Shown here: positions 11,185-19,923 of the stretch, piece after piece
Numbering within the stretch: the first letter of the stretch is position 1
How the letters are laid out: each line of letters opens with the position of its first letter
Assembly (NCBI RefSeq): GCF_002259485.1
Contig: NZ_NPGA01000007.1
Span: 186,001-250,000, forward strand
DNA: 64,000 bases
Direction: 5' to 3'
DNA from: Rhodococcus sp. 14-1411-2a
GTDB lineage: Bacteria; Actinomycetota; Actinomycetes; Mycobacteriales; Mycobacteriaceae
Program-made: the position numbers and the translations under genes
Notes under the pieces: model-generated
Databases searched by the model: none
What the model saw: the letters and a program-made list of their open reading frames with translations, nothing else
Told to the model about the DNA's origin: nothing

Positions 11185-12735
11185 GTGACCTTGCTGACCT
11201 CTGAGCGCTCCGGCGACCGGTCGATGGTCAGTCCCGGGCCCACCGTTGCCGCGCGCGACTGGTTCCACGACACCGATGCCCGCCGCGGGTGGATCGTCAC
11301 CATCGTCATCACCGTGATCTGCGCGATCACGCGCTTCACCATGTTGCGATACCCCACCGACGCCGGAACCCCGGTGTTCGACGAGAAGCACTACGCCCCG
11401 CAGGGCTATCAGGTACTCACCGGCGGCGGGCTCGAGGACAATCCGGCCTACGGGCTGGTGGTGCATCCGCCGGTCGGCAAGCAACTGATCGCCATCGGTG
11501 AGGCGCTGTTCGGCTACAACGGCTGGGGTTGGCGCTTCTCTTCGGCCGTGGCCGGAACCCTGTTGGTGCTGTTGGTCATTCGAATCGTGCGACGCCTCGC
11601 CCGATCGACACTGGTCGGGGCTATCGCAGGCATTCTGCTCATCGTCGACGGCGTGACGTTCGTCAGCAGCCGCATCGGCATGCTGGACATCTTTCTCGCG
11701 CTGTTCGTCACCGCTGCGCTGGGTTGCTTGGTCGTCGACCGCGACGACATGCGACAGCGTCTGTCGAGGGTGCGCGCCGAAGGTCGAATGGACGTCAGCG
11801 TGCTCGGTCCGCGAATGGGAGTGCGGTGGTGGCGATTCGGAGCCGGCATCATGCTGGGACTCGCCTGCGGCACCAAGTGGTCGGGTCTGTACTTCATCGC
11901 ATTCTTCGGATTGTTGAGCGTGGCATTCGATGTGGCGGCACGCCGCGCATACGGAGTTCGACGCCCGTGGCGGGGAACGGCGTTGCGCGACATCGGGCCT
12001 GCCCTGTACGCGCTGGTGGTCGTTCCGATTGCCGTGTATCTGATGACCTGGTGGGCGTGGTTCACCTCCGAGACCGGCGTGTATCGACACGAGGTCGGCA
12101 GTGGCGTCGGAGCGGGAGGTCCGTTCTCGTTCGTGCCCGACGCGTTGCGGTCCCTGTGGTTCTACAGCAGCAGCGTGCTGCAATTCCATGAGGGACTGAC
12201 GAACTCGGCGGGCAACCGACACCCGTGGGAATCGAAGCCGTGGACCTGGCCGATGGGTCTGCGCCCGATGCTGTACTACTTCGCCGACGGCGAGAACGTG
12301 TCCGGTTGCTCGGCGTCCTCGTGTGTCAAAGCGATCATGCTGATCGGCACGCCCGCGATGTGGTGGCTGGCCCTGCCGATGCTGGCCTGGGTGATCTGGT
12401 CGGTGTTCGTCCGACGCGACTGGCGTTACGCCACAGTGCTCGTGGCGTACTCAGCAGCACTGCTGCCGTGGTTCACCACACTCGACCGACAGATGTACTA
12501 CTTCTACGCGGTGGCTCTCGCACCGTTCATGGTGATGGGCTTCGCACTGGTGCTGGGCGACATCATCGGCAAAGCCACCGCATCGGCCGAACGGCGAGGT
12601 ACCGGACTGCTACTGGTGTCCCTGTACCTCGCCGTGGTGATCGCAAACTTCGTGTGGCTGTGGCCGATTCTGACCGCAATGCCGATCACGCCGGAGATGT
12701 GGCAGCAACAGTTGTGGCTGCCGAGCTGGCGCTGA
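11185..12735 (+). CDS. pmt: Dolichyl-phosphate-mannose--protein mannosyltransferase (Pmt)
   Basis: A 516-residue polytopic GT39 enzyme that O-mannosylates secreted proteins using polyprenyl-phosphate-mannose. The first periplasmic loop carries the catalytic acidic motif in PVFDEKHYAPQGY. About ten transmembrane segments follow, with an HPPVGKQLI segment and a C-terminal domain. Exported proteins elsewhere in this window (lipoproteins, RpfB) would be typical clients, but that is inference. The GTG start is six bases after TACGAT and lacks a Shine-Dalgarno sequence. Confidence 0.92.
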   Translation: MTLLTSERSGDRSMVSPGPTVAARDWFHDTDARRGWIVTIVITVICAITRFTMLRYPTDAGTPVFDEKHYAPQGYQVLTGGGLEDNPAYGLVVHPPVGKQLIAIGEALFGYNGWGWRFSSAVAGTLLVLLVIRIVRRLARSTLVGAIAGILLIVDGVTFVSSRIGMLDIFLALFVTAALGCLVVDRDDMRQRLSRVRAEGRMDVSVLGPRMGVRWWRFGAGIMLGLACGTKWSGLYFIAFFGLLSVAFDVAARRAYGVRRPWRGTALRDIGPALYALVVVPIAVYLMTWWAWFTSETGVYRHEVGSGVGAGGPFSFVPDALRSLWFYSSSVLQFHEGLTNSAGNRHPWESKPWTWPMGLRPMLYYFADGENVSGCSASSCVKAIMLIGTPAMWWLALPMLAWVIWSVFVRRDWRYATVLVAYSAALLPWFTTLDRQMYYFYAVALAPFMVMGFALVLGDIIGKATASAERRGTGLLLVSLYLAVVIANFVWLWPILTAMPITPEMWQQQLWLPSWR

Positions 12736-12739
12736 GCGA

Positions 12740-13162
12740 TTATGCAAGCAGCGCAGTCTTGCCCTTGGTGAGTCCGTCGATGCTGATGCGTCCGGCACCG
12801 AAAGCGGCGAGCAGCAGCGCGCCGACCCCGAGAGCGACGACCAGTTCGTAGCCGTTGTCCGCAGCGAACACGCCGTTCTCGAAGTGCACGAAGACGGCCG
12901 CACCGAGCATGTTCAGAAACAGCAGCAGGCCGGCGACCGGAGTGAAGATGCCCAGCACGAGCGCACCGCCGCCGACGAGTTCGACGAATGTGGCGAAGTA
13001 GGCGGACGCCGTCGGCAGCGGAATGTTCATCATCTCGAAGCTTGCTGCGGTGCCGTCGAGGCCGTAGGTGTTGAGCTTCTGCCAGCCATGGGCGATGAAA
13101 ACGATACCCAGGCCGATTCGAGCTACGAGGGCAACGACGTCGCGTACGACGGTGGAGTTCAT
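12740..13162 (-). CDS. DoxX family membrane protein
   Basis: A 140-residue four-helix membrane protein of the DoxX/DoxD family: VARIGLGIVFIAHGWQKL at the start, then segments near 45-65, 70-90 and 105-125. Relatives in mycobacteria take part in membrane-associated oxidoreductase complexes that protect against thiol and radical stress. It is the last gene of a probable three-gene operon after an NmrA-like reductase and a GntR regulator. An AAGGAATTG ribosome site precedes the ATG. Confidence 0.85.
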   Translation of the reverse strand: MNSTVVRDVVALVARIGLGIVFIAHGWQKLNTYGLDGTAASFEMMNIPLPTASAYFATFVELVGGGALVLGIFTPVAGLLLFLNMLGAAVFVHFENGVFAADNGYELVVALGVGALLLAAFGAGRISIDGLTKGKTALLA

Positions 13163-13228
13163 GACAATTCCTTCTGACAGGGCTACACGGGCAGCCCTAC
13201 CCTGACAGAAGTAGGTTGAAGCGTCAAC

Positions 13229-13597
13229 TTAACTGCCGTTCGCACCCTTGAGGGCAGATTCGAGGAACGAGCGAGCCTGATCGTCGTCCAGCCCGATGGA
13301 CCGGACCGTCCTGACGAACTCCGTCGCCGCCCGGGCCGCGATGTCGCGCGACGGATCGCCGCCCGACGCGACGAACGAACCGGACCGGCCCCTCGTCTCG
13401 ATGATTCCCTGCTGCTCGAGCTCCCGGTAGGTCTTCGCCACCGTGTTCGGTGCGATCTTGAGTTCCTCGGCCAGACCCCTGACCGTCGGGATCTTGGTAC
13501 CGGCGATGAGATCGCCCGATCGCACCAGCCCCAGAATCTGCATTCGTAGCTGCTCGAACACCGGGGTGGTGTCCGACGAATCGATGTGTACGCGCAC
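13229..13597 (-). CDS. GntR family regulator, YtrA-type
   Basis: A 122-residue repressor with an N-terminal winged helix (residues 10-75; LAEELKIAPNTVAKTYRELEQQG) and only a short helical tail, the size of the YtrA subfamily. It starts at GTG 13597, 11 bases after the NmrA-like gene, and DoxX follows by 66 bases. YtrA-type repressors generally control their own operon, so it probably regulates this one. The effector is unknown. Confidence 0.88.
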   Translation of the reverse strand: MRVHIDSSDTTPVFEQLRMQILGLVRSGDLIAGTKIPTVRGLAEELKIAPNTVAKTYRELEQQGIIETRGRSGSFVASGGDPSRDIAARAATEFVRTVRSIGLDDDQARSFLESALKGANGS

Positions 13598-13607
13598 GGT
13601 CGATGCC

Positions 13608-14276
13608 TTATCCGAGCGCGTCGACTGCGTCGACGATCGAAGTCGGCCCGGACGTCAACATCAGCGTCTTGCGCACGGCCGAGCCGGTATCGAGCAACTG
13701 CGCGATCACCGCGGCCACATCGGCGCGGGTCACCTCACCCGAGTCCAGCGGCGGCTCGGTCAGCGATACCGAGCCGGTGGGGTCCTCGTCGGTCAACTTG
13801 CCCGGACGCAGAATAGTCCAGTCCAGTCCACTTCTTGCCGAAACATCCTCTTCCGCAGCAGTTTTGGCCTCGATGTACGCCTTCCAGCCGGCATCGAGAT
13901 CCTCGGCGACCGGCTCCCCGGCACCGAACGAGCTGATCAGCACGTAGCGCCGAACGCCTGCCTTCTCTGCCGCATCGGCCAGAAGCACTGCGCCGGCACG
14001 ATCGACCGTGTCCTTGCGCTCGGGACCGCTGTTCGGGCCCGCACCTGCAGCGAACACCACCGCGTCCGCGTCGGCGAGCAGGGCAGCAACCTCGTCGACG
14101 GAGGCCGATTCGAGATCGATCACCTGCGGCAGCGCGCCCAGCGCGGTGACGGCATCGACGTGGTCGCTGTTACGAATCAGCGATACCGCACGATCTCCGT
14201 GCGCCGTGAGCACCTGAGTCAGATGTTGCGCGATCTGGCCGTGGCCACCTGCAATGACAATGCGCTTGTCGGTCAT
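13608..14276 (-). CDS. NAD(P)-binding oxidoreductase (NmrA/SDR_a5-like)
   Basis: A 222-residue single-domain Rossmann protein of the atypical SDR group. The dinucleotide motif GGHGQIAQH is at residues 9-17, with VVFAAGAG and YVLISSFGAG in the following strands. The usual YxxxK is replaced by YIEAKTAAE, so reductase activity is uncertain. The ATG at 14276 is supported by a GGGAGTGG ribosome site. It is the first gene of the operon with GntR and DoxX regulators. Confidence 0.82.
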   Translation of the reverse strand: MTDKRIVIAGGHGQIAQHLTQVLTAHGDRAVSLIRNSDHVDAVTALGALPQVIDLESASVDEVAALLADADAVVFAAGAGPNSGPERKDTVDRAGAVLLADAAEKAGVRRYVLISSFGAGEPVAEDLDAGWKAYIEAKTAAEEDVSARSGLDWTILRPGKLTDEDPTGSVSLTEPPLDSGEVTRADVAAVIAQLLDTGSAVRKTLMLTSGPTSIVDAVDALG

Positions 14277-14338
14277 AACCACTCCCGTTCCTGACGTGAA
14301 TCTGTCGGGGTGGCTACCCGCGTGGCAGGATTGCAAAC

Positions 14339-14686
14339 ATGACTGGCTCGGCGACCATCTACCACAATCCCCGGTGTAACACCTCTCGTACGGTCCTCAA
14401 AGCAATCGAGGAAACCGGTGTGGTGCCGCGGGTGATTCGGTACCTCGACTCGCCTCCCACCGAGAAGGAACTGCGCGCTCTGCTTGCCGACGCCGGACTC
14501 GAACCGCGTCAGGCCATTCGAACTCGCGAGAGCATCTACAAGGAACTGGGGCTGGCAGGCGCGGACGCCGACACGCTGATCGCGGCGATGGTCCAGCACC
14601 CGATACTCATCGAGCGCCCGATCGTGGTGACCGACAAGGGCACCGTGCTCGCCCGCCCGGCCGACAAAGTACAGACCGTGCTGTAG
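14339..14686 (+). CDS. arsC: ArsC-family (glutaredoxin-type) reductase
   Basis: A 115-residue thioredoxin-fold protein of the ArsC/Spx family. The catalytic cysteine is Cys13 in HNPRCNTSR, with the RPIVV cis-Pro loop near residue 95. Family members reduce arsenate with glutaredoxin or glutathione-like thiols. No arsenite pump or ArsR is near, so a general redox role is equally possible. It stands alone between the NmrA-like gene (divergent) and arcA (convergent, 4-base gap). Confidence 0.85.
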   Translation: MTGSATIYHNPRCNTSRTVLKAIEETGVVPRVIRYLDSPPTEKELRALLADAGLEPRQAIRTRESIYKELGLAGADADTLIAAMVQHPILIERPIVVTDKGTVLARPADKVQTVL

Positions 14687-14690
14687 AGCG

Positions 14691-15929
14691 CTACAACCTC
14701 TCGCGCGACACCGGGCACGACATGCATCGGGGGCCGCCTCGCCCCGAACCCAGTTCCGATCCGGAGATCCGCAGCACCTCGATGCCCGACGCCTCCAGCC
14801 GTGCATTCGTTTCGACGTTGCGTTCGTACGCGACGACGACTCCCGGCGCAATGGCGAGCGTGTTGTTGCCGTCGTCCCATTGTTCGCGCTCGGCGGTGAC
14901 GTGATCGAGTCCGGTATCGATCAACCGCAGCTTGCCGATGCCCATCGCATCGGCGGCCGCCTCGAGGAACGGGTCACCGCCGCGGATGGTGACCCCTGCA
15001 TCTTCGCGGTGAATGGTGAACGCGGACAACGCGTCCTGAATCGCCGGGTACATCACCACCGCGTCGGTATCGACCATGGTGCACACCGTGTCCAGATGCA
15101 TGGACGCGCGCTCCTGCGCGATCGGCACCACCAATACACTGTGCGCCAAATCATCCTCGAACAGGCTGCGCGCCAACGCTTCTGCGCCTGCGGGAGTGGT
15201 GCGCTCGCCAACTCCGACTGCCACCACACCCGGAGCGAGCAACAGCACGTCGCCGCCTTCGACCGGAGCGGTCCGCGACTCGTACGCGCGCCGCACGCCG
15301 CGAAACATCGGATGGAATGCATAGATCAGATCGGTCAGCGACGTCTCCCGCACACGGGCAGGCAGCGCCAGCGAGGTGATCGCCACTCGGTCGTCTATCC
15401 AAAACGACGAGTCGCGGGTGAACAACAGGTTCGGCAGCGGGTCGATGACGAAGTCCCCACCGTGATGCATTCGCCGAACCAGCGATGCCCCGCTCGGTTG
15501 CGGGTCCCCCGTCTCCGCCTCGAGCAACTCGTCGAAAGTCATTCCCGCCATGAGGATCTGCGCCAATTCGGCCGCGGGCACACCCCGCAGATGTTGGGCG
15601 AGGTCCTCGGCGAGCGACCGGCCGAGCCGTCGGGCATCGACGGCGGCGGAGATACCTTGCATTCGCGCTGCGCCGCTGACCGTCATGGCCTCGGTGAGAA
15701 GTTCGCCGAGGAGCAGCACCGTGACCCCTCGACCTCGCAGGAGATCAGCGAACGCGTCGTGCTCGTCCTGTGCGCGATCGACCCACGGCAGACCGTCGAA
15801 CAGCAGCTGATCGTTGTTGCGCGGTGTGAGGCGTCGAAGCTCGTCTCCCGGCCGGTGCAGCATGACGGTGCGCAGCACCCCTACCTCGGAGTCGGCACCC
15901 AACGGGCCCGCAACCGCATCGACACTCAT
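14691..15929 (-). CDS. arcA: Arginine deiminase
   Basis: A 412-residue guanidino-group hydrolase converting arginine to citrulline and ammonia. Typical features are [13 protein letters not shown] near the start, [12 protein letters not shown] (substrate Asp), [11 protein letters not shown] (catalytic His), and the catalytic Cys402 in GGPRCMSCP at the C-terminus. No arcB or arcC is adjacent, so it may act alone in nitrogen supply or acid tolerance. Mycobacteria also carry arcA next to pmt. The ATG is six bases after TACCGT with no ribosome site. It is divergent from soxR. Confidence 0.93.
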   Translation of the reverse strand: MSVDAVAGPLGADSEVGVLRTVMLHRPGDELRRLTPRNNDQLLFDGLPWVDRAQDEHDAFADLLRGRGVTVLLLGELLTEAMTVSGAARMQGISAAVDARRLGRSLAEDLAQHLRGVPAAELAQILMAGMTFDELLEAETGDPQPSGASLVRRMHHGGDFVIDPLPNLLFTRDSSFWIDDRVAITSLALPARVRETSLTDLIYAFHPMFRGVRRAYESRTAPVEGGDVLLLAPGVVAVGVGERTTPAGAEALARSLFEDDLAHSVLVVPIAQERASMHLDTVCTMVDTDAVVMYPAIQDALSAFTIHREDAGVTIRGGDPFLEAAADAMGIGKLRLIDTGLDHVTAEREQWDDGNNTLAIAPGVVVAYERNVETNARLEASGIEVLRISGSELGSGRGGPRCMSCPVSRERL

Positions 15930-15973
15930 GAACGAACGGTAATCCCATTCGCCTGCCGCCGCTGGGATCAGGA

Positions 15974-15991
15974 CCTGAAGTATTGTCGAGG
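15974..15991. promoter_or_regulatory. SoxR-box-like operator over the soxR promoter
   Basis: The 18-mer CCTGAAGTATTGTCGAGG matches 12 of 18 positions of the SoxR box consensus CCTCAAGTTAACTTGAGG and lies inside a GACCT/AGGTC inverted repeat. It covers the -10 hexamer TATTGT (15981-15986), which is seven bases before the GTG start. This fits autorepression. The consensus comparison is from memory. Confidence 0.5.
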
Positions 15992-15993
15992 TC

Positions 15994-16494
15994 GTGCCGA
16001 TGCCCGAGTGGAACGTCCGAGAACTGACTCCCGGCCAGCTGTCCGAGCGCAGCGGAGTTGCGGTCTCGGCCTTGCACTTCTACGAGAAACAGGGGCTGAT
16101 CAGCAGTCGCCGAACCTCGGGAAATCAGCGCCGATTTCATCGCGAAACTCTGCGCCGGGTTGCCTTCATCCGGATCTCGCAGAAGGTCGGGATCCCACTG
16201 GCGAACATCCGGCAGGCGTTGAGCGAACTACCGGACGAGCGGACTCCGACACGCGAGGACTGGGCCAGGCTCTCGACGCAGTGGCATCGCGAACTCGACT
16301 CTCGGATAGAGCAATTGATCCGGCTTCGGGACAACTTGACCGGGTGCATCGGGTGCGGTTGCCTGTCGCTGGCCGGCTGCGCATTGGTCAACCCACACGA
16401 CGAACTGTCCTACTCGGGGCCCGGTGCGCGCACACTGGACGTCGATTTCGACGAACCCTCGACTCGACGCGGCTCGAGCAGCTTGGAGAACTGA
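15994..16494 (+). CDS. soxR: Redox-sensitive MerR-family regulator SoxR
   Basis: A 166-residue regulator with an N-terminal MerR winged helix (residues 11-80; [20 protein letters not shown]) and the [2Fe-2S] ligand set Cys118, Cys121, Cys123 and Cys129 in [12 protein letters not shown]. The cluster senses redox-cycling compounds or nitric oxide. In actinobacteria SoxR controls a few oxidoreductases rather than soxS. The C-terminus runs about 15 residues past the usual end and its last 85 bases overlap the 3' end of the convergent SDR gene. The GTG is a probable leaderless start. Confidence 0.93.
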   Translation: MPMPEWNVRELTPGQLSERSGVAVSALHFYEKQGLISSRRTSGNQRRFHRETLRRVAFIRISQKVGIPLANIRQALSELPDERTPTREDWARLSTQWHRELDSRIEQLIRLRDNLTGCIGCGCLSLAGCALVNPHDELSYSGPGARTLDVDFDEPSTRRGSSSLEN

Positions 16495-17312
16495 TCGTTC
16501 GCCTTCTGCAGTACATATTCGTAGGGCGGGGCGAATTTTCTGGCGACCCAGTACCCGAATCGGATGTCGTTGGAGGAGTAGACGAGGTACTTGCGCTTGG
16601 CAATTCCGGCGAGAATGGCATCGGCGACAACCGAGGGTTCCACGGCACGCTTCTCGAACCGGTGTTGCAACTTCTGTACCCGCGGATCGTCACGATCGAC
16701 GCCGGCGATCTGAAGCGTCTGCACCAGCCCGGTCTTGACGCCACCGGGCACCACCAGGCTGACGCCGATTCCGTGGCGCTTGAGGTCGTATTTGAGTACC
16801 TCGGAGACTCCGCGCAGACCGTACTTGCTGGCGCTGTAGGCAGCGTGCCACGGAAGGGGAATCAATCCGGCGGCGGACGAGACGTTGACCAGATGGCCAC
16901 CCCGTCCGGCGTCGATCATCGGAGGTAGGAACTTCTCGATGATGTGAATAGGCCCCATCAGATTGACGTCGACCATCGATTTCCAGTGCCGGTGTTCGAG
17001 ATTTTCGACGGTTCCCCATGCGGAGATTCCGGCAACGTTCATCACGACGTCCAGGCTCCCGAACTCGGCGTGAATGTCGTCCGCGAACGCGGTGACGGCC
17101 TCGAAATCGGACACATCGAAGGGCAACGAGTGACTGACGGTACCGCCCGCGCGACCGACCAGGTCCACCGTCTCCGCCAAACCGGTGCCGTTGATATCGG
17201 TCAGGAAGAGTTCCGCTCCCACTCCTGCAGCAGCGATGGCCGTTGCCCGACCGATTCCGCTGCCTGCTCCAGTGACCAACGTCTTCTTACCGCGCAGATC
17301 GTATGTAACCAT
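16410..17312 (-). CDS. Short-chain dehydrogenase/reductase
   Basis: A 300-residue classical SDR. The cofactor motif TGAGSGIG starts at residue 14, NVAG is near 92, the catalytic Ser is in VNVSSAAG and the YxxxK is YSASK. The final 60 residues form a basic extension beyond the Rossmann fold, seen in membrane-associated mycobacterial SDRs. The substrate is unknown. Its 3' end overlaps soxR on the opposite strand, which could couple the two by antisense transcription (inference). Confidence 0.88.
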   Translation of the reverse strand: MVTYDLRGKKTLVTGAGSGIGRATAIAAAGVGAELFLTDINGTGLAETVDLVGRAGGTVSHSLPFDVSDFEAVTAFADDIHAEFGSLDVVMNVAGISAWGTVENLEHRHWKSMVDVNLMGPIHIIEKFLPPMIDAGRGGHLVNVSSAAGLIPLPWHAAYSASKYGLRGVSEVLKYDLKRHGIGVSLVVPGGVKTGLVQTLQIAGVDRDDPRVQKLQHRFEKRAVEPSVVADAILAGIAKRKYLVYSSNDIRFGYWVARKFAPPYEYVLQKANDQFSKLLEPRRVEGSSKSTSSVRAPGPE

Positions 17313-17387
17313 CGAAGCTTGTAACCCCCACCGGTTGCCACGTGTCAGTTCGATTTCGACCCTACGCGGTGACGACCGGGAGGGTTG

Positions 17388-17558
17388 TCACAATCTTTGC
17401 GACATCTCGTCTCGGTAGTCGGCGATAGTGCGCTCGATTCGCGCAGCATCGTCGTCGGCACCCTGTTTGCGTGCGTCGTCCGCGCGCTGCTGCAGGGTTC
17501 CGATCGCTTTCCGGAGTTCGTTGTCCGACATCCGAGGCCGGTGCACAGTGTGTTCCAT
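17388..17558 (-). CDS. Small conserved-looking helical protein
   Basis: A 56-residue charged protein: MSDNELRKAIGTLQQRADD, then DDDAARIERTIADYRDE, forming two amphipathic helices likely to pack as a coiled coil. No family name is assigned. The frame has normal high-GC3 codon use. Translation could start at 17558 or at the ATG at 17531 (MSDNEL). The stretch carries two copies of CACAGTGTG, one on each side of the upstream ATG. Confidence 0.5.
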   Translation of the reverse strand: MEHTVHRPRMSDNELRKAIGTLQQRADDARKQGADDDAARIERTIADYRDEMSQRL

Positions 17559-17616
17559 GTCACACAGTGTGCCCGGCAACCGGGTGTGCGGCAAGCACCC
17601 CGAGATCACGGAATTT

Positions 17617-18291
17617 TCAGACTGTGACAGATGCTGACGTGATGCTCTCGCGCACGAAACTGGACAGACTCCGCGCCGCGAATTCGCGGAAGTAGGCAAG
17701 TTTGTCAGCGGGCACCAGCGACGGGAGGACCGTGTTCCAGACCTTCTCCATGCGCGAGGGGGCATCCTCCAGCCGGGACTGCGCCTCGGACACCATCAGA
17801 ACTCCGGCGAGCATCTCGCACACCAGCAGCGCCGCGTTGCCCGCATCCAGATGGTCGGCGACGTCACCGTGCTCGATTGCCCGCTCGAAGAGGTGCTCGA
17901 AGATGTTTCCCCAGGTACCGAACACACTGCCGCGGGCGGTGTCGGATCCGTCGATCTCCATCTGCAACCGGTACATGACGCGCACCAGGGGATCCGATGC
18001 GGCGAGCTCGAGTACCGAATACGAGATTCCGATGACGGACTCGAGAGCCGGGCTGCGACTGTCGACCAAGCCGGCGCACGCAGTGGACACGCGATCGTGC
18101 CCCTCGTCGACGATCGCACGCGCCAGTTCTTCCTTGGACGCGAAATGGAAGTACAACGCACCTTTGGTCACACCGGACTGCGCTGACACCTGACTCAGCG
18201 TGGCATTCGCATGCCCCACCTCGAGGAAGAGATCTGCTGCAGCCCGCAGTGCGGCCGCTCGCGTTGCTTCTGCTCTCAGTTGTCTCACCAT
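17617..18291 (-). CDS. ScbR-like TetR regulator (gamma-butyrolactone receptor type)
   Basis: A 224-residue TetR-family protein. The recognition region SAQSGVTKGALYFHFASKEE (residues 37-56) matches the ScbR/ArpA autoregulator-receptor group closely, followed by a long ligand-binding domain. Such proteins sense butyrolactone-like signals and repress secondary-metabolite genes. No AfsA-type synthase is visible here, so the signal is unknown and the name rests on the HTH region. The ATG at 18291 was chosen because the HTH follows at normal distance. A palindrome lies 56 bases upstream. Confidence 0.78.
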   Translation of the reverse strand: MVRQLRAEATRAAALRAAADLFLEVGHANATLSQVSAQSGVTKGALYFHFASKEELARAIVDEGHDRVSTACAGLVDSRSPALESVIGISYSVLELAASDPLVRVMYRLQMEIDGSDTARGSVFGTWGNIFEHLFERAIEHGDVADHLDAGNAALLVCEMLAGVLMVSEAQSRLEDAPSRMEKVWNTVLPSLVPADKLAYFREFAARSLSSFVRESITSASVTV

Positions 18292-18346
18292 GTTGGAACA
18301 CCCCTGCTCTGTCGACCTTGCATGACATCGACGCTCTGTATCCACT

Positions 18347-18360
18347 GCCTACCCGTAGGC
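18347..18360. promoter_or_regulatory. Palindrome upstream of the ScbR-like gene
   Basis: GCCTAC and GTAGGC form a perfect 6-bp inverted repeat around two bases, 56 bp before the start of the ScbR-like regulator and ahead of its divergent-facing neighbour region. It is a candidate autoregulatory operator. It does not obviously match the AT-rich Streptomyces ARE consensus. Confidence 0.35.
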
Positions 18361-18479
18361 CGATCGAGGTGAACGTGGAATTCACTTCGCCCTGTCGGGC
18401 TGCCAGCGCTCGACAATAGTAACCGGTTCGGTGGCGATTTTGTGATTCGAAAGTGACAATTGCATGAAGAACGGCTCGT

Positions 18480-18914
18480 TTACAAAACGATTGAAATGAA
18501 AAGTTCCACTTCTCCGGTATTCGTAACGACTTCGACTTCCTCTTTGTAGGCGCGAAATATCGATCCGGACATAACGCACTCTTCGACCTGAGCCCACACG
18601 TCCTCGATCGGATCCGCCAATGCTCCGGTGGGCGTGAATACCGCGAACACGCCGGTCGGTACCGACACGAAGACATCCCCCACCGCGACGTCGCCGGGCG
18701 AGTCCACCGAGACGGCGACCACCGCGTTGACCGTACCGTGGGGATCCGGAACGTACACCGTGCACACCTGATGCGCGTCGATATGCTTCTCGCACAGACG
18801 ATCTCGCAGGAATCGCATCCATTCGCTGCCGCTCGATTCCGCGCCGGGCTCCACTCGCGGTGCCACCAACCCACTGAACAGCTCTGCACTGCGTGCGGTC
18901 ACCCGGAAGGTCAT
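18480..18914 (-). CDS. GyrI-like effector-binding domain protein (second of pair)
   Basis: A 144-residue stand-alone protein resembling the AraC effector-binding (GyrI-like) fold, with alternating strands such as VVAVSVDSPGDVAVGDVFVS and the typical VPTGVFAVFTPTG segment. There is no DNA-binding domain. Its ATG overlaps the stop of the upstream paralogue, so the two are translationally coupled. Known relatives bind small ligands, inhibit gyrase, or hydrolyse cyclopropanoid toxins. The function here is not predictable. Identity to the partner is low by eye but the fold layout is shared. Confidence 0.7.
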   Translation of the reverse strand: MTFRVTARSAELFSGLVAPRVEPGAESSGSEWMRFLRDRLCEKHIDAHQVCTVYVPDPHGTVNAVVAVSVDSPGDVAVGDVFVSVPTGVFAVFTPTGALADPIEDVWAQVEECVMSGSIFRAYKEEVEVVTNTGEVELFISIVL

Positions 18915-19366
18915 CACGAACCGCCGGGCGCGGTGATCGCCAGATAGAGGTCGATCTTGTAGGCGTGGGGATAGCACTCGTAGTCGCCGGTGAACGATCG
19001 CACTATCTCGCCCTGCTCTTCGGCATGATCGATCTGGTTCCACAATCGGGTGAGAACGTCGGGGAAATACCCCACCGCAGAAAACCGTGCGTATTTCGCC
19101 GCGGGCACTTTTGCCACCAGATGTCCGCGCGCAACTCGATCGAGCGAAGAAGACTGATAACCGACTACCTGCGTATTGTACGAGCCGATACCGGGGGCGA
19201 AGTCGGTATAAATGGACGCGAGCGGACCCGAGGTCTCCTGATTGAGAACTGCGGACCACGCTTGATCGAGAGCCGGGTCGTCGAGGCGGCCGAGCGCCCG
19301 TTTGGGGCTGCGAACGGGGAGACCCGCGACCCACGTTTCAGCGAGGTCGACGATCTCGAACGACAT
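18914..19366 (-). CDS. GyrI-like effector-binding domain protein (first of pair)
   Basis: A 150-residue stand-alone AraC_E_bind/GyrI-like protein: MSFEIVDLAETWVAGLPVRS, a central VGYQSSSLDRVARGHLVAKVPAAKYARFSAVG strand set, and a C-terminal acidic-aromatic segment (FTGDYECYPHAYKIDLYLAI) containing the conserved Glu. A GGAG ribosome site precedes the ATG. The gene overlaps the next one by the shared base of TGATG. Both lie beside a ScbR-like regulator, suggesting a small-molecule sensing or detoxifying unit (inference). Confidence 0.75.
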   Translation of the reverse strand: MSFEIVDLAETWVAGLPVRSPKRALGRLDDPALDQAWSAVLNQETSGPLASIYTDFAPGIGSYNTQVVGYQSSSLDRVARGHLVAKVPAAKYARFSAVGYFPDVLTRLWNQIDHAEEQGEIVRSFTGDYECYPHAYKIDLYLAITAPGGS

Positions 19367-19923
19367 TCACACTCCGTAGAGAAGTTGCAGGGGCAGATCC
19401 TGTGCTCGGAACCGGTCCGTTCACAATATCGCCCGTCAATCTACCGGCGCGACTGGTAGGTGGATCGTCAATCGATCAACCAAACTTGCAGCCCGTTTTG
19501 GCTGCTAAGCAACTTCTTTATCGAGAGCTGTCGGACGGATAGTCGGCGAGGCAGCACGGACGCCCACTCCGGGCGGCTGAGGGGCACGAGGGTGGTGAGA
19601 ACTGCGCCGACCGACACACCATGCACAATCCGTCCGATCGATAGTTGGTTTAGACGCAACGGCCTCCGGTGCGCACACAGGCACCGAGATCGGCCGTTCC
19701 ATCCGGCTGCGACCAGCCGGCGACCCACTCGATGCGCCGGCTTCGCTTGCCGCTCGGGTGCGGTTTCGCGATTCGTGCGATTGCGAGACCGACCATCTGA
19801 TCACCGACGTCAGCATCGGACAAAATGGACTTTATTGACAGTACGAAGGAGCCGATTCCGACAACGGTGAGAGTCGACGACTCCCTACATCGGTGTTATT
19901 CGCTCACCGAATTCGCGGAAAGT
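19367..19923. other. Intergenic region without a convincing gene
   Basis: About 560 bases of lower GC than the surroundings. Short frames on both strands lack ribosome sites, family motifs and GC3 bias. An imperfect 26-bp palindrome centred near 19640 (CCGTCCGATCGATAGTTGG) is the only notable structure. It might be an operator for the ScbR-like regulator, but support is weak. Confidence 0.5.

Noticed and set aside
14880-16928. A 682-codon frame on the plus strand across arcA and the SDR gene
   Set aside because: It is antisense to two well-supported genes and is open only because of high GC3. It has no family motifs or start signal.
19460-19870. A 136-codon frame in the 19.4-19.9 kb spacer
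   Set aside because: Arg/Cys/Trp-rich, no ribosome site, no GC3 bias, and comparable frames exist on the other strand.
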